Below are positions 8,776-18,327 of a DNA stretch of 64,000 bases, one piece after another. The stretch is from positions 124,001 to 188,000 of the forward strand of contig JAPJBO010000185.1 of the NCBI GenBank assembly GCA_030068145.1. Reading direction: 5' to 3'. Origin of the DNA: Diplonema papillatum. Lineage: Eukaryota > Euglenozoa > Diplonemea > Diplonemida > Diplonemidae. Position 1 is the first letter of the stretch. Each line of letters begins with the position of its first letter. Below the pieces are notes generated by a model. That model was not told the DNA's origin, ran no database searches, and worked only from the letters and a program-made list of their open reading frames with translations. A program made the position numbers and the translations under genes.

Positions 8776-11695
8776 GGGTGTGTCCTCTCGCTTCCACCTG
8801 GATTGGCGGGTGTGTCTACTCGATTCTACCTGGATTGGCGGGTGTGTCCACTCGATTCCACCTGGATTGGCGGGTGTGTCTACTCGATTCCACCTGGATT
8901 GGCGGGTGTGTCTACTCGATTCCACCTGGATTGGCGGGTGTGTCTACTCGATTCCACCTGGATTGGCGGGTGTGTCTACTCGATTCCACCTGGATTGGCG
9001 GGTGTGTCTACTCGATTCCACCTGGATTGGCGGGTGTGTCTACTCGATTCCACCTGGATTGGCGGGTGTGTCTACTCGATTCCACCTGGATTGGCGGGTG
9101 TGTCTACTCGATTCCACCTGGATTGGCGGGTGTGTCTACTCGATTCCACCTGGATTGGCGGGTGTGTCTACTCGATTCCACCTGGATTGGCGGGTGTGTC
9201 TACTCGATTCCACCTGGATTGGCGGGTGTGTCTACTCGATTCCACCTGGATTGGCGGGTGTGTCTACTCGATTCCACCTGGATTGGCGGGTGTGTCTACT
9301 CGATTCCACCTGGATTGGCGGGTGTGTCTACTCGATTCCACCTGGATTGGCGGGTGTGTCTACTCGATTCCACCTGGATTGGCGGGTGTGTCTACTCGAT
9401 TCCACCTGGATTGGCGGGTGTGTCTACTCGATTCCACCTGGATTGGCGGGTGTGTCTACTCGATTCCACCTGGATTGGCGGGTGTGTCTACTCGATTCCA
9501 CCTGGATTGGCGGGTGTGTCTACTCGATTCCACCTGGATTGGCGGGTGTGTCTACTCGATTCCACCTGGATTGGCGGGTGTGTCTACTCGATTCCACCTG
9601 GATTGGCGGGTGTGTCTACTCGATTCCACCTGGATTGGCGGGTGTGTCTACTCGATTCCACCTGGATTGGCGGGTGTGTCTACTCGATTCCACCTGGATT
9701 GGCGGGTGTGTCTACTCGATTCCACCTGGATTGGCGGGTGTGTCTACTCGATTCCACCTGGATTGGCGGGTGTGTCTACTCGATTCCACCTGGATTGGCG
9801 GGTGTGTCTACTCGATTCCACCTGGATTGGCGGGTGTGTCTACTCGATTCCACCTGGATTGGCGGGTGTGTCTACTCGATTCCACCTGGATTGGCGGGTG
9901 TGTCTACTCGATTCCACCTGGATTGGCGGGTGTGTCTACTCGATTCCACCTGGATTGGCGGGTGTGTCTACTCGATTCCACCTGGATTGGCGGGTGTGTC
10001 TACTCGATTCCACCTGGATTGGCGGGTGTGTCTACTCGATTCCACCTGGATTGGCGGGTGTGTCTACTCGATTCCACCTGGATTGGCGGGTGTGTCTACT
10101 CGATTCCACCTGGATTGGCGGGTGTGTCTACTCGATTCCACCTGGATTGGCGGGTGTGTCTACTCGATTCCACCTGGATTGGCGGGTGTGTCTACTCGAT
10201 TCCACCTGGATTGGCGGGTGTGTCTCGATTCCACCTGGATTGGCGGGTGTGTCTACTCGATTCCACCTGGATTGGCGGGTGTGTCTACTCGATTCCACCT
10301 GGATTGGCGGGTGTGTCTACTCGATTCCACCTGGATTGGCGGGTGTGTCTACTCGATTCCACCTGGATTGGCGGGTGTGTCTACTCGATTCCACCTGGAT
10401 TGGCGGGTGTGTCTACTCGATTCCACCTGGATTGGCGGGTGTGTCTACTCGATTCCACCTGGATTGGCGGGTGTGTCTACTCGATTCCACCTGGATTGGC
10501 GGGTGTGTCTACTCGATTCCACCTGGATTGGCGGGTGTGTCTACTCGATTCCACCTGGATTGGCGGGTGTGTCTACTCGATTCCACCTGGATTGGCGGGT
10601 GTGTCTACTCGATTCCACCTGGATTGGCGGGTGTGTCCACTCGATTCCACCTGGATTGGCGGGTGTGTCTACTCGATTCCACCTGGATTGGCGGGTGTGT
10701 CTACTCGATTCCACCTGGATTGGCGGGTGTGTCTACTCGATTCCACCTGGATTGGCGGGTGTGTCTACTCGATTCCACCTGGATTGGCGGGTGTGTCTAC
10801 TCGATTCCACCTGGATTGGCGGGTGTGTCTACTCGATTCCACCTGGATTGGCGGGTGTGTCTACTCGATTCCACCTGGATTGGCGGGTGTGTCTACTCGA
10901 TTCCACCTGGATTGGCGGGTGTGTCTACTCGATTCCACCTGGATTGGCGGGTGTGTCCACTCGATTCCACCTGGATTGGCGGGTGTGTCTACTCGATTCC
11001 ACCTGGATTGGCGGGTGTGTCTACTCGATTCCACCTGGATTGGCGGGTGTGTCTACTCGATTCCACCTGGATTGGCGGGTGTGTCTACTCGATTCCACCT
11101 GGATTGGCGGGTGTGTCCACTCGATTCCACCTGGATTGGCGGGTGTGTCTACTCGATTCCACCTGGATTGGCGGGTGTGTCTACTCGATTCCACCTGGAT
11201 TGGCGGGTGTGTCTACTCGATTCCACCTGGATTGGCGGGTGTGTCTACTCGATTCCACCTGGATTGGCGGGTGTGTCTACTCGATTCCACCTGGATTGGC
11301 GGGTGTGTCTACTCGATTCCACCTGGATTGGCGGGTGTGTCCACTCGATTCCACCTGGATTGGCGGGTGTGTCTACTCGATTCCACCTGGATTGGCGGGT
11401 GTGTCTACTCGATTCCACCTGGATTGGCGGGTGTGTCTACTCGATTCCACCTGGATTGGCGGGTGTGTCCACTCGATTCCACCTGGATTGGCGGGTGTGT
11501 CCACTCGATTCCACCTGGATTGGCGGGTGTGTCCACTCGATTCCACCTGGATTGGCGGGTGTGTCTACTCGATTCCACCTGGATTGGCGGGTGTGTCTAC
11601 TCGATTCTACCTGGATTGGCGGGTGTGTCTACTCGATTCCACCTGGATTGGCGGGTGTGTCCACTCGATTCCACCTGGATTGGCAGGTGTGTCCG
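8776..11695 (+). repeat. Minisatellite M32, about 91 copies of a 32-bp unit
   Basis: The unit TCTACTCGATTCCACCTGGA + TTGGCGGGTGTG is highly homogeneous. Variants are mostly T to C in TCTACT (TCCACT), clustered at both ends and in the last third; one unit at 10222 lost two bases. Because 32 is not a multiple of three and the unit has no stop on the plus strand, all three plus frames stay open for about 1000 codons. These are artefacts of the repeat and not proteins. Confidence 0.97.
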
Positions 11696-11815
11696 ATGAA
11701 ACCTCTTCATCATTACCACCCAACGACTGTGGCGCGCGTGCAAAGTGTCGGACGCTAGAACATGCGTTTGACTCAGCCGTGGTTTAAAGGCGAGATGAGA
11801 GGCATCGGCTCACTC

Positions 11816-12435
11816 GATTTGCGGGTGTCACAAGGTTCACCACTGGATTTGCGGGTGTCACAAGGTTCACCACTGGATTTGCGGGTGTCACAAGGTTCAC
11901 CACTGGATTTGCGGGTGTCACAAGGTTCACCACTGGATTTGCGGGTGTCACAAGGTTCACCACTGGATTTGCGGGTGTCACAAGGTTCACCACTGGATTT
12001 GCGGGTGTCACAAGGTTCACCACTGGATTTGCGGGTGTCACAAGGTTCACCACTGGATTTGCGGGTGTCACAAGGTTCACCACTGGATTTGCGGGTGTCA
12101 CAAGGTTCACCACTGGATTTGCGGGTGTCACAAGGTTCACCACTGGATTTGCGGGTGTCACAAGGTTCACCACTGGATTTGCGGGTGTCACAAGGTTCAC
12201 CACTGGATTTGCGGGTGTCACAAGGTTCACCACTGGATTTGCGGGTGTCACAAGGTTCACCACTGGATTTGCGGGTGTCACAAGGTTCACCACTGGATTT
12301 GCGGGTGTCACAAGGTTCACCACTGGATTTGCGGGTGTCACAAGGTTCACCACTGGATTTGCGGGTGTCACAAGGTTCACCACTGGATTTGCGGGTGTCA
12401 CAAGGTTCACCACTGGATTTGCGGGTGTGACACCG
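11816..12435 (+). repeat. Minisatellite M30, about 20 perfect copies of a 30-bp unit
   Basis: Unit GATTTGCGGGTGTCACAAGG + TTCACCACTG. Copies are essentially identical, so the array is young or actively homogenised. It shares a core (GGATTkGCGGGTGT) with the neighbouring 32-bp array. The long frames on both strands are repeat artefacts. The 120 bp between the arrays is unique. Confidence 0.97.
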
Positions 12436-12555
12436 GATTCCTGACTTGCGGATGTACCCACACCCGACAGTTCAATCGTACAGTTAACTCCCCACCCGGT
12501 GCTGGAGTACACAGTGTGGGCGATCCCGACTACGACGAGTTACAAACAAACCGCC

Positions 12556-12790
12556 TGGCAAGCCAGACTCGTATCGCTGTCCTGCTTACAGACACTCTGG
12601 TTCCCACGCCGATTCTGGCCCGCTACTGCGTCCGTGGCTTAAAGAACTGCAACACAGTGCCGACATCGAACCACGGGCGCGGTTGTCAGCACTGGGAACT
12701 TTTGAGTCCATGATCCGCATGGATTAACATGCACTTTTTCGTTGGATGTTTAGCACATCCCGTTCCAAGCACGTATTTGCAATCCCCCCC
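12556..12790 (+). repeat. Dispersed repeat R3, diverged copy
   Basis: Aligns with 1318-1472 and 58646-58797 through GACACTCTGGTTCC, GTCCGTGGCTTAAAG and GTTCCAAGCACG, with an extra segment in the middle. Confidence 0.6.
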
Positions 12791-13041
12791 TGCCCCCGTG
12801 TAAAATAGAAGTAGCTGCTCCCTCCTGTCGCCACCAGCAGCCTCCTCCCGCCTCCAATTTGCAGTACAGTTGTTTTGTTTTTCTTTCCGTGCCACGCCCC
12901 CGCTTAGCCTTTGTTCTGTATAAGCGCAGGGAAAGAAGAAAGAAAGAAAAAGGCCGCTCCTGGTCCAGGAACGTAACGGGCAACTACAGCTTGCAAAGCT
13001 TGAGTCGGAGGCAGCACGCAGTGCTACAACCCCGTCTGCTC

Positions 13042-13195
13042 AGCCCTGTTGCTGACCGTCTCGACGAGCTTGTGTTCAATGCAACCGCCAAGCCCCAAGG
13101 TGCGCCACGCCTTGATGCTTTGGTCTGGTAATCGGTAGCCACTTGACCAGAAGGCCCGTGGCTCTGCAGTACCGGCGTACACGTGGAGCTTGGCT
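13042..13195 (+). pseudogene. Decayed first copy of the exon at 13380
   Basis: About 85 percent identical to the 13380 copy, but the frame breaks at LVW-stop (13128-13131). A GTAATC donor-like site sits at the break, so it could still work as a shorter exon. Confidence 0.4.
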
Positions 13196-13379
13196 CACGT
13201 GTAGGAGGCTTTTCCCTGGTACCTTGTCCCTGGTACGTTTGTTTTGTACAAGCGCAGGGAAGAAGAAGAAAAAGAAAAAGGCCGCTCCTGGTCCAGGAAC
13301 GTATAGCGGTCAACCACAGCTTGCAAAGCTTGAGTCGGAGGCAGCACAGTGCCACAACCCCGTCCGCTCTGCCCTGTGC

Positions 13380-13535
13380 TGACCGTCTCGACGAGCTGGT
13401 GTTCAGCGCAAGCGCCAAGCCCCAAGGTGCGCCACGCCTTGATGCTTTAGTTTGGGAAATCGGTAGCCACTTGACCCGTCGGCCCGTGGCTCTGCAGTAC
13501 CGCCGAACACGTGAAGCTTGGCTCCCGTGTAGCAG
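13380..13535 (+). CDS. Candidate exon, intact copy of a duplicated pair
   Basis: The second copy of the duplicated block keeps one frame open: ADRLDELVFSASAKPQGAPR, then LDALVWEIGSHLTRRP and a basic stretch. In the first copy (13042-13195) the same frame hits a stop right after LDALVW because of a one-base change of register. The 5' and 3' edges are not certain. I do not recognise the protein. Confidence 0.35.
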
Positions 13536-13802
13536 GCTTTCCCTGGTACCATGTAAAGAAACGCATCATAAGAGACCTTCTCCCTTTCAAAAGGGGGGGC
13601 TAGTACTTGCGAAGTTCCGACCGGCGAAAGAACACTGTTCGTATGAGCTCCGAGTTTGCGCAGGGAAGAAAAAAAAAGCAGCCAGGTAGGGCCTGCCCTA
13701 TCCGAACCTGTTATGCGAAATTAGTTAGGCACTGCAACACGTGATGCTCGAGCATAGCGGCACTGTCCGATCGAACAACCGTAGGAACGGGAGTTCCTCT
13801 CG

Positions 13803-13963
13803 TAAAGGGGGGAGTCGAATAATAACAATTGTTTTGACGCACGTCTGGTTGTCTAAAAAACACCCACTCTTTGATCCTGCTACTGTTCGCGACCCGGAAC
13901 TTTTTTTTAGTATTCGACAAATCGAATAATAACACAGGTGTTATTATTCGACCTCCCCCTTTA
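13803..13963 (+). mobile_element. Short inverted-repeat element, TCGAATA family, copy 1
   Basis: Ends read TAAAGGGGGG-AGTCGAATAATAACA and, inverted, TGTTATTATTCGACCTCCCCCTTTA. The middle matches, in reverse, the element at 31231-31397 (GGTTGTCTAAAAA, TACTGTTCG, AGTATTCGACAAATCGAATA). There is no ORF, so it is a non-autonomous MITE-like element. No clear target duplication beyond the palindromic TAAA/TTTA. Confidence 0.65.
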
Positions 13964-14011
13964 CTACCCCGTATTGCTGTCGGAATGCGCTGGCCCGATA
14001 GGCTCTCTCTC

Positions 14012-14043
14012 CATCAGCAGGGTGAAACCAACCTGTCTCACGG
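14012..14043 (+). rRNA. LSU rRNA scrap (about 32 nt)
   Basis: CATCAGCAGGGTGAAACCAA plus CCTGTCTCACGGA closely follows the conserved eukaryotic 28S segment that lies after domain V. Flanks do not continue the match. A fragment, not a gene. Confidence 0.45.
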
Positions 14044-14261
14044 AACACCCGTGTATGGCCACGTGCAAGACAGCATGCTGGGTGTCAACGGGCTGTGCTG
14101 TGTCCGCTGAAACGTTTTTTTTTTTTTTTCGCCCTTGCGGGCGAGGAGGGAGAGGACGGAGAGCGAAGGAGAAAGTTAGTTGTTTCTCTTGTTGTGGATT
14201 CCTTTCCGTTTTTGTATTCCAGCCACATGCCATGCGTAAACGTTTGCCGAAAATTCGTCTG

Positions 14262-14462
14262 GGGTAGGAAATAGGAGCGCGCGCTGAAATAAGTCGAGTT
14301 GTCGGCAACAGGCAACAAAGACACACACGCGAGCACACGCGCTGCCACTACAGCAGATACGATACGCACACTAACATACTATACCTTAAAGGAACCTTTA
14401 CGACAATAATTACCCGGAGACTATAACACCCCGGATCCCTGAGTGAACTTGCACTCTGAAAC
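14262..14462 (+). repeat. Dispersed repeat R5, copy
   Basis: GATACGATACGCACACTAAC, CTATACCTTAAAGGAACC, then the box CCGGAGACTATAACACCCCG. The same order recurs at 44370-44490 and in the tandem copies at 47663-48312. The stretch 14100-14930 otherwise shows no gene. Confidence 0.7.
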
Positions 14463-14937
14463 GGGTTTCGTCGGTTTCAGAAACCCAAAACCGGAAGCCT
14501 AAAGTGCTCGCAAAAATCCAGAAAAAGTGGTCGGATGCCCGTTTAGGCTGGAATAGTGGCTGCAGAATGCGAAAAAAACGAGGAAATCGATATGAAGAAG
14601 AATGCTTCATGGAAACAGAATTGCTTGCCAGGTTCTGCGGCTGCAGGAAATCGAGGCACCGGAGTTAGGACCGCTGATCAGGATCAATTGCCACGTGAAT
14701 CCACGTCCAGAATTTGAGTACGGGAGGAGTGCAACAAACGAAAGTCCATAGTAATCGCAAGTACAGTACCCATCAACGTGCCGCCAGACGGAAATGGGCT
14801 AGTTAGCTGTGTCGTCATGATACCTCGCGGCGGCTGTTTCGTATGGCGTTCTGTGAAAGACGGCACAAGCAGCTACTAGTGGTTTGGGCTAGAATGCAAA
14901 GAATCTGTGGCGATGATCTGCATCGCCGACGGCGCTG

Positions 14938-15537
14938 TTATCTCTTCGTAGGTGATGTGTCGTGCTTTCGCCTCTTTAGCTCGTCTTCATCGTCGCGCTC
15001 AGGCGCGCGTTTGGTGCTTCGCTTCTTCTTCGATTGCTCGTCTAGGTTCATCGGTTGCGCGTCGATTTCTGCTTCTTCACGGTGCTTGGGCGATGGTCGT
15101 GCTGCCTTCGATTGCACATCGATGCTTCCTTTGCGCCTTTTCGTTACCGGCTCCGCCGCGGAGTCCGATTGCCGCTTCTTCGCCGGCGTTGGTGCCGTCT
15201 TCCCGACCTTCGCTGCTGAAGTCGATGTCGATGTTGCGGGTCCTCGCTCGCCTTCCGCTGCTTCCGGCAGAACGACCACCGCGTTCTCTCGCTTCGCCTG
15301 CCTCGGCGCTGGCGCGGGGCCTCCGGCTCCGCCTTCCTCTTCTTCGTCGTTGATTCTTCTCCTCTCGCCACGGCCGCGGTGGTGCCCCTTCCGATAGCAC
15401 AGCTTCGCTCTTCGACTTCGCAAGTCCGCGAGCCGACTGCAGTGCGCACACGTCGGCATGCCATGATCAAGGCACCGGTGGTGTGTGTGTGTGTGGCAGC
15501 ACTCCGCTATCGTGTCGCACGTCGCACATTGCGTCAG
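14938..15537 (-). CDS. Cys/His-rich, lysine-rich nuclear-type protein, terminal exon
   Basis: On the minus strand the frame opens after an acceptor-like TGTTTGCGCAG and runs 199 residues to the stop at 14938. The N-terminal 50 residues hold a dense Cys/His block (CATC, then ECCHTHTHHRC, then a DHGMPTCAHC motif), consistent with zinc binding. The rest is highly charged: an RRK-rich stretch, Ala/Glu-rich linkers, TKRRKG and a final KKKRSTKR-type basic run that looks like a nuclear signal. A related, diverged copy lies at 16683-16907 on the same strand, sharing HGMPxCxxC and a TKRRRG tail. I do not recognise the family. Confidence 0.5.
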   Translation of the reverse strand: MTQCATCDTIAECCHTHTHHRCLDHGMPTCAHCSRLADLRSRRAKLCYRKGHHRGRGERRRINDEEEEGGAGGPAPAPRQAKRENAVVVLPEAAEGERGPATSTSTSAAKVGKTAPTPAKKRQSDSAAEPVTKRRKGSIDVQSKAARPSPKHREEAEIDAQPMNLDEQSKKKRSTKRAPERDDEDELKRRKHDTSPTKR

Positions 15538-15671
15538 GCGGTGCTGCGCAAACACAGCTACTAGATGGTGCGCGGCAGACCGAAGTGCCCCCAGTTACGG
15601 GTTTTTGGTTTGGAGCATTATTCGATCTACAGATGGACCGAGCACACAGCTACTAGATCTGTGTGATGGGT

Positions 15672-15689
15672 GCGCGCACGCGTGCGCGC
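15672..15689. repeat. Perfect 18-bp CG-rich palindrome
   Basis: GCGCGCACGCGTGCGCGC is its own reverse complement. It is alternating purine-pyrimidine, so it could adopt Z-DNA or a cruciform. It lies upstream (minus-strand sense) of the Cys/His-rich exon. Confidence 0.8.
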
Positions 15690-15811
15690 CGGTTTTCAAA
15701 AAAAAGGTGCGCACGGCCGCACAGCGCAAGACGCAAGACCAGGCATTAGCAGCGGTGTGTGGATGAAACAGATCAATCGAGTGATAGCACACGACTTGAA
15801 GTCGGTGCAAG

Positions 15812-16045
15812 CCCGCAAGAGCTTCTGCCCTATCAGCTTTTGACGGTAGTGTAGTGGACTACCGTGGCTGTAACGGGTAACGGGGAATTAGGGTTCGATT
15901 CCGGAGAGGGAGCCTGAGAAACGGCTACCACATCTAAGTATGGCAGCAGGTACGCAAATTGCCCAATAGCAACACTGCTGAGGCAGCGAAGAGAAATAGC
16001 CTCGACACGTACTTAGTACGTTAGAAGCAATGGATGATATCTAAA
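15812..16045 (+). rRNA. SSU rRNA fragment (about 230 nt), not a full gene
   Basis: The core GGGTAACGGGGAATTAGGGT, TTCGATTCCGGAGAGGGAGC and CTGAGAAACGGCTACCACAT is universal eukaryotic 18S. Downstream, GAGGCAGCGAAGAGAAATAG replaces the usual GAGGTAGTGACAATAAATA and resembles the euglenozoan version. Upstream CTGCCCTATCAGCTTTTGAC also fits. Homology stops on both sides, so this is an orphan insert of the 5' domain. Best evidence in the window for the host lineage, although the fragment may have diverged since insertion. Confidence 0.8.
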
Positions 16046-16105
16046 CGAAAGGAGAATGCGCTTTCTGAGAACGTGGGTCGTCTAACTGGTCATGTTACGG
16101 TAGCC

Positions 16106-16237
16106 GTGCGCGCGCCGTGCGTATAAGTCGATCTTTGAGTGCGTGAGCCCCTCCGAAGAAAGGTCCATCACACTTGCGCGCGCCGTGCGTATAAGTCGAT
16201 CTTTGAGTGCGTGAGCCCCTCCGAAGAAAGGTCCATC
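16106..16237 (+). repeat. Tandem duplication, about 65 bp x 2
   Basis: GCGCGCCGTGCGTATAAGTC through GAAGAAAGGTCCATCA appears at 16111-16168 and 16176-16237 with almost no differences. A related GCGCGCCGTGCG occurs at 16862. Confidence 0.85.
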
Positions 16238-16267
16238 AACACACACTAGTTCCAGGCTACTTAGCCC

Positions 16268-16680
16268 AATGATGTTATCAAACGTTTGCAAACGTACGTT
16301 TGACAAGATTTATCAAACGCAAACGTTTGACAAACGTGCAAACGTGACGTTTGCTAATCGATGGACCGGGTCTGTACGCAGACCCTTGATAACTAACTTG
16401 TCCACGTGGCTGCAGGCGGACACGACAAGGATAAGGGTACAAAACATCCTTCTGGTTCTCCTTGGGCGTGTACAGGGAGATACTAGCCTCCAGCAAGTGT
16501 TCCCTCCCACTTCGTGAGGCCCCGCCCTCGTGGCTCGAGTGTTCAAGCCGACCCCACACTCGGATCCCCGCTGCAGGCACAGCCAGCGCCTCACTCACGT
16601 TTGATACACGTTTGACATGAATTTTGCAAACGCAAACGTTTGTCAAACGTTCAAACGTTCAACGTTTGCCATGATCACTG
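16268..16680 (+). mobile_element. AACGTTTG inverted-repeat element, copy 1
   Basis: About 410 bp whose two ends are clusters of CAAACGTTTG-type words; the outer ends read ATGATGTTATCAAACG and, inverted, AGTGATCATGGCAAACG. A reverse-orientation copy sits at 45038-45497 with the same unique middle (through CTGCAGGCGGACACGAC and GGCTCGAGTGTTCAAGC). No ORF is conserved. The small open frames inside are not supported. Confidence 0.75.
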
Positions 16681-16682
16681 AC

Positions 16683-16907
16683 TTAGCCTGGGTCTCTGGG
16701 TCGCGTCCCCCTCCTTCTCTTGGTCGCCTGGTCTTGCGTCTTGCTGATCCGTCCGGGCTGGTCGCTTCGCGCTTCCCCTTCGTCTTGCATCACCTCGTCT
16801 CCGCTTCCTGCCGCACGGGCTTCTTCGGTTTGTGCCACCTGCGACGCGGGCTGCTTTACTGCGCGCGCCGTGCGCACCTTAAAACACCACGCGCACGGCA
16901 TGCCGTG
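16683..16907 (-). CDS. Diverged paralog of the Cys/His-basic protein, partial
   Basis: The minus-strand frame from about 16907 to the stop at 16683 reads HGMPCAWC, a basic patch, then an acidic/Gln-rich linker and KRRRGTRPR before the stop. Order and motifs parallel 14938-15537, and both are preceded in the minus-strand sense by the same 33-bp block (15561-15593 and 16921-16953). It has lost most of the Cys/His block, so it may be a pseudogene. Confidence 0.35.
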   Translation of the reverse strand, partial: HGMPCAWCFKVRTARAVKQPASQVAQTEEARAAGSGDEVMQDEGEARSDQPGRISKTQDQATKRRRGTRPRDPG

Positions 16908-17289
16908 AGCGTGCATCACAGTACTAGATGGTGCGCGGCAGACCGAAGTGCCCTTTCCCCATGCAGTGCTTCGTCTAAGACCTGCCACCAGGAATCAACT
17001 GCCTTCGGGCTACTGTTCCTTACCACTTGGCAGGTCTCACCTTTCGATACGTTGCATGCAAAACAAGCGCTGCCGACTACGAATCCTTTCAGTACACACC
17101 AAGAAGGCAATTTGGAAGACCACGAGACACGATACCTTAAAGCAACCGTTCGACAGTAGTCACACGGATCCAAGCGAACTTCACACTCACTGCCCCTCCA
17201 AACCCTAGGACGCATTTGCATTACAGAACCCATGCGACGAAGGTCAGATAGAGACTCTGAAAACCCGGATTCTCAAGATGGCAAGATGG

Positions 17290-17336
17290 AGACACCGAAA
17301 TTCCCGGATTCCTCAAGCGAACTTTAACTCTACAAC
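17290..17336 (+). promoter_or_regulatory. Recurrent box (CCGGAT..CAAGCGAACTTTAACTCT)
   Basis: CCCGGATTCCTCAAGCGAAC followed by TTTAACTCTACAAC lies 70-100 bases upstream of the candidate start at 17407. The same word set lies about 60 bases upstream of the transposon ORF at 21958 and recurs at 50027, 60497, 47686, 47978 and 48268. Position before ATGs at two sites hints at a 5'-region element, but it also occurs away from genes, so it may only be a repeat. Confidence 0.3.
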
Positions 17337-17406
17337 AAAACAAGGACGCAAAAGCCCCGGGGCGCGGGGGGCAATAGCCACCGTTCCCCCCTCGGAAAAA
17401 GGAACA

Positions 17407-17487
17407 ATGGCGGCGAACGACTTGCCACGCAAGGAGGAGAAGGTCGAGCAAGACACAGATGCAGGTATGAAAGGGCCGGGGGTGGGA
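17407..17487 (+). CDS. Candidate 5' exon with start codon
   Basis: GGAACAATGGCG starts a hydrophilic frame MAANDLPRKEEKVEQDTDAG with two good donors, CAG|GTATGA at 17465 and GGGA|GTAAGT at 17488; the second is a perfect consensus. Neither gives the phase needed to join directly to the exon at 17911, so an unplaced exon or another partner is required. Small, hence modest confidence. Confidence 0.35.
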
Positions 17488-17587
17488 GTAAGTACTACGT
17501 CTCAACGGCAGAGGAAAGCAGAAGAGGCGGAACGAGGTTGCTGCAGGGGTGACGCCTGCGGCGCTGTAGAGCGGAAAACAGAGTGGG

Positions 17588-17700
17588 CGCGTGTTTGTTT
17601 GTACGTGCCGGGGAGGATTAGCCTGTTCGTGAGTGGATACGATCGTGAGGCGAATCTTCTCCCAAACACGCTGCCAGCGTTCTCTTTCGTGTTACGATGC
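17588..17700 (-). mobile_element. Short inverted-repeat-family element, copy (GGCACGTACAAACAA end)
   Basis: On the minus strand: a CACGAAAGAGAACGCTGGCA segment, GCGTGTTTGGGAGAAGATT, then GCTAATCCTCCCCGGCACGT. The same order runs on the plus strand at 19950-20056 and, diverged, at 32072-32160. No ORF; non-autonomous. Confidence 0.6.
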
Positions 17701-17837
17701 ATTGTCACCACGAAAAAAATGAAGAAAACTGACGGATTGAAATTGAAGGTGTCCACAATGCCGTGAACAATGCATTGTCACCACGAAAAAAATGAAGAAA
17801 CCTGACGAATTGAAATTGAAGGTGTCCACAATGCCGT
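17698..17837 (+). repeat. Tandem duplication, about 70 bp x 2
   Basis: GCATTGTCACCACGAAAAAA through GGTGTCCACAATGCCGTG is repeated at 17699-17766 and 17771-17838 with two or three differences. Confidence 0.85.
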
Positions 17838-17910
17838 GTTGAGCATGCACCACTCCAAGCGCCTTCTCGCATCATTCCGTTTCGCATGTGTATTCTTCAT
17901 TGTATTGCAG

Positions 17911-18025
17911 TCGCGAGCCACAAACCAGCACAGGCGAGAATGAGATTGATCTCATGCAGCTTTTACTGCCGGACGGAAGCCTCAACAACGACCACCAGAA
18001 TTTCTCGCTTTCGTTCAACCGATCG
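17911..18025 (+). CDS. Gene B, internal exon
   Basis: Acceptor TTGTATTGCAG and donor CGATCG|GTATGG bound a 115-nt exon. In the frame that joins the next exon it reads REPQTSTGENEIDLMQLLLP and a polar Asn/Ser-rich end, ending on a codon boundary. No domain recognised. Assigned to gene B because 18072 and 18791 continue in phase. Confidence 0.45.
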
Positions 18026-18071
18026 GTATGGTTTCAACCGTCACTGACTCTCTCCGTTCATCGCAGCGCAG

Positions 18072-18248
18072 TCGAATATATGTTCCGCCAGCAAGGCGGC
18101 CCAACCCTTACAGCTACTAACGTGGCGCGTGGAGGACCAGCATGCCCTCTTCCCACGAAGTGCGCTTCTTCTCCAAAAAGGAGATCCAACTCAAACGCAA
18201 CATGCACCGGTGGAGAAGACCTGTCAAAAGGAACCAAGCCGCCTTCGG
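18072..18248 (+). CDS. Gene B, internal exon
   Basis: Follows the acceptor CATCGCAGCGCAG after a 46-nt intron and ends at CGG|GTAGCC. 59 codons, open throughout in phase 0: starts SNICSASKAAQPLQLLTWRV and ends in a polar, Gln/Pro-rich segment. A second acceptor (CAG at 18069-18071 versus 18064-18066) and an alternative reading that begins at GACCAG|CATGCC after a TACTAAC branch-like word are possible; I prefer this one because both neighbours share phase 0. Confidence 0.4.
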
Positions 18249-18327
18249 GTAGCCTGGTAAGAAGCGCGCTGTTGTCCAGGGAAAACCCGGTGTCAGGCCA
18301 CTGTACTTCCGGTGGAACATATTGCAG

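Larger units (their letters stand above)
12920..13560 (+). repeat. Tandem duplication of an exon-bearing block, about 325 bp x 2
   Basis: GCCGCTCCTGGTCCAGGAAC begins homologous blocks near 12952 and 13281; each includes the exon-like stretch below and a purine-rich GAAGAAGAAA run. The first copy is broken in the reading frame that the second keeps open. Confidence 0.8.

Noticed and set aside
8572-11787. Three overlapping ORFs of about 1000 codons each, Trp/Cys/Gly-rich
   Set aside because: They are the three frames of a 32-bp repeat that lacks stops; all three read the same 32-residue cycle, so none is evidence of a protein.
8776-12435. Possible CRISPR array (regular 30-32 bp units)
   Set aside because: Units are contiguous tandem copies without unique spacers, there are no cas genes, and the context is eukaryotic.
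11762-12512. ORFs on both strands over the 30-bp array
   Set aside because: The repeat unit is a multiple of three and stop-free; no flanking coding signal.
14012-16045. A functional rDNA unit
   Set aside because: Only disconnected fragments are present, in mixed orientation, with no full SSU, 5.8S or LSU.
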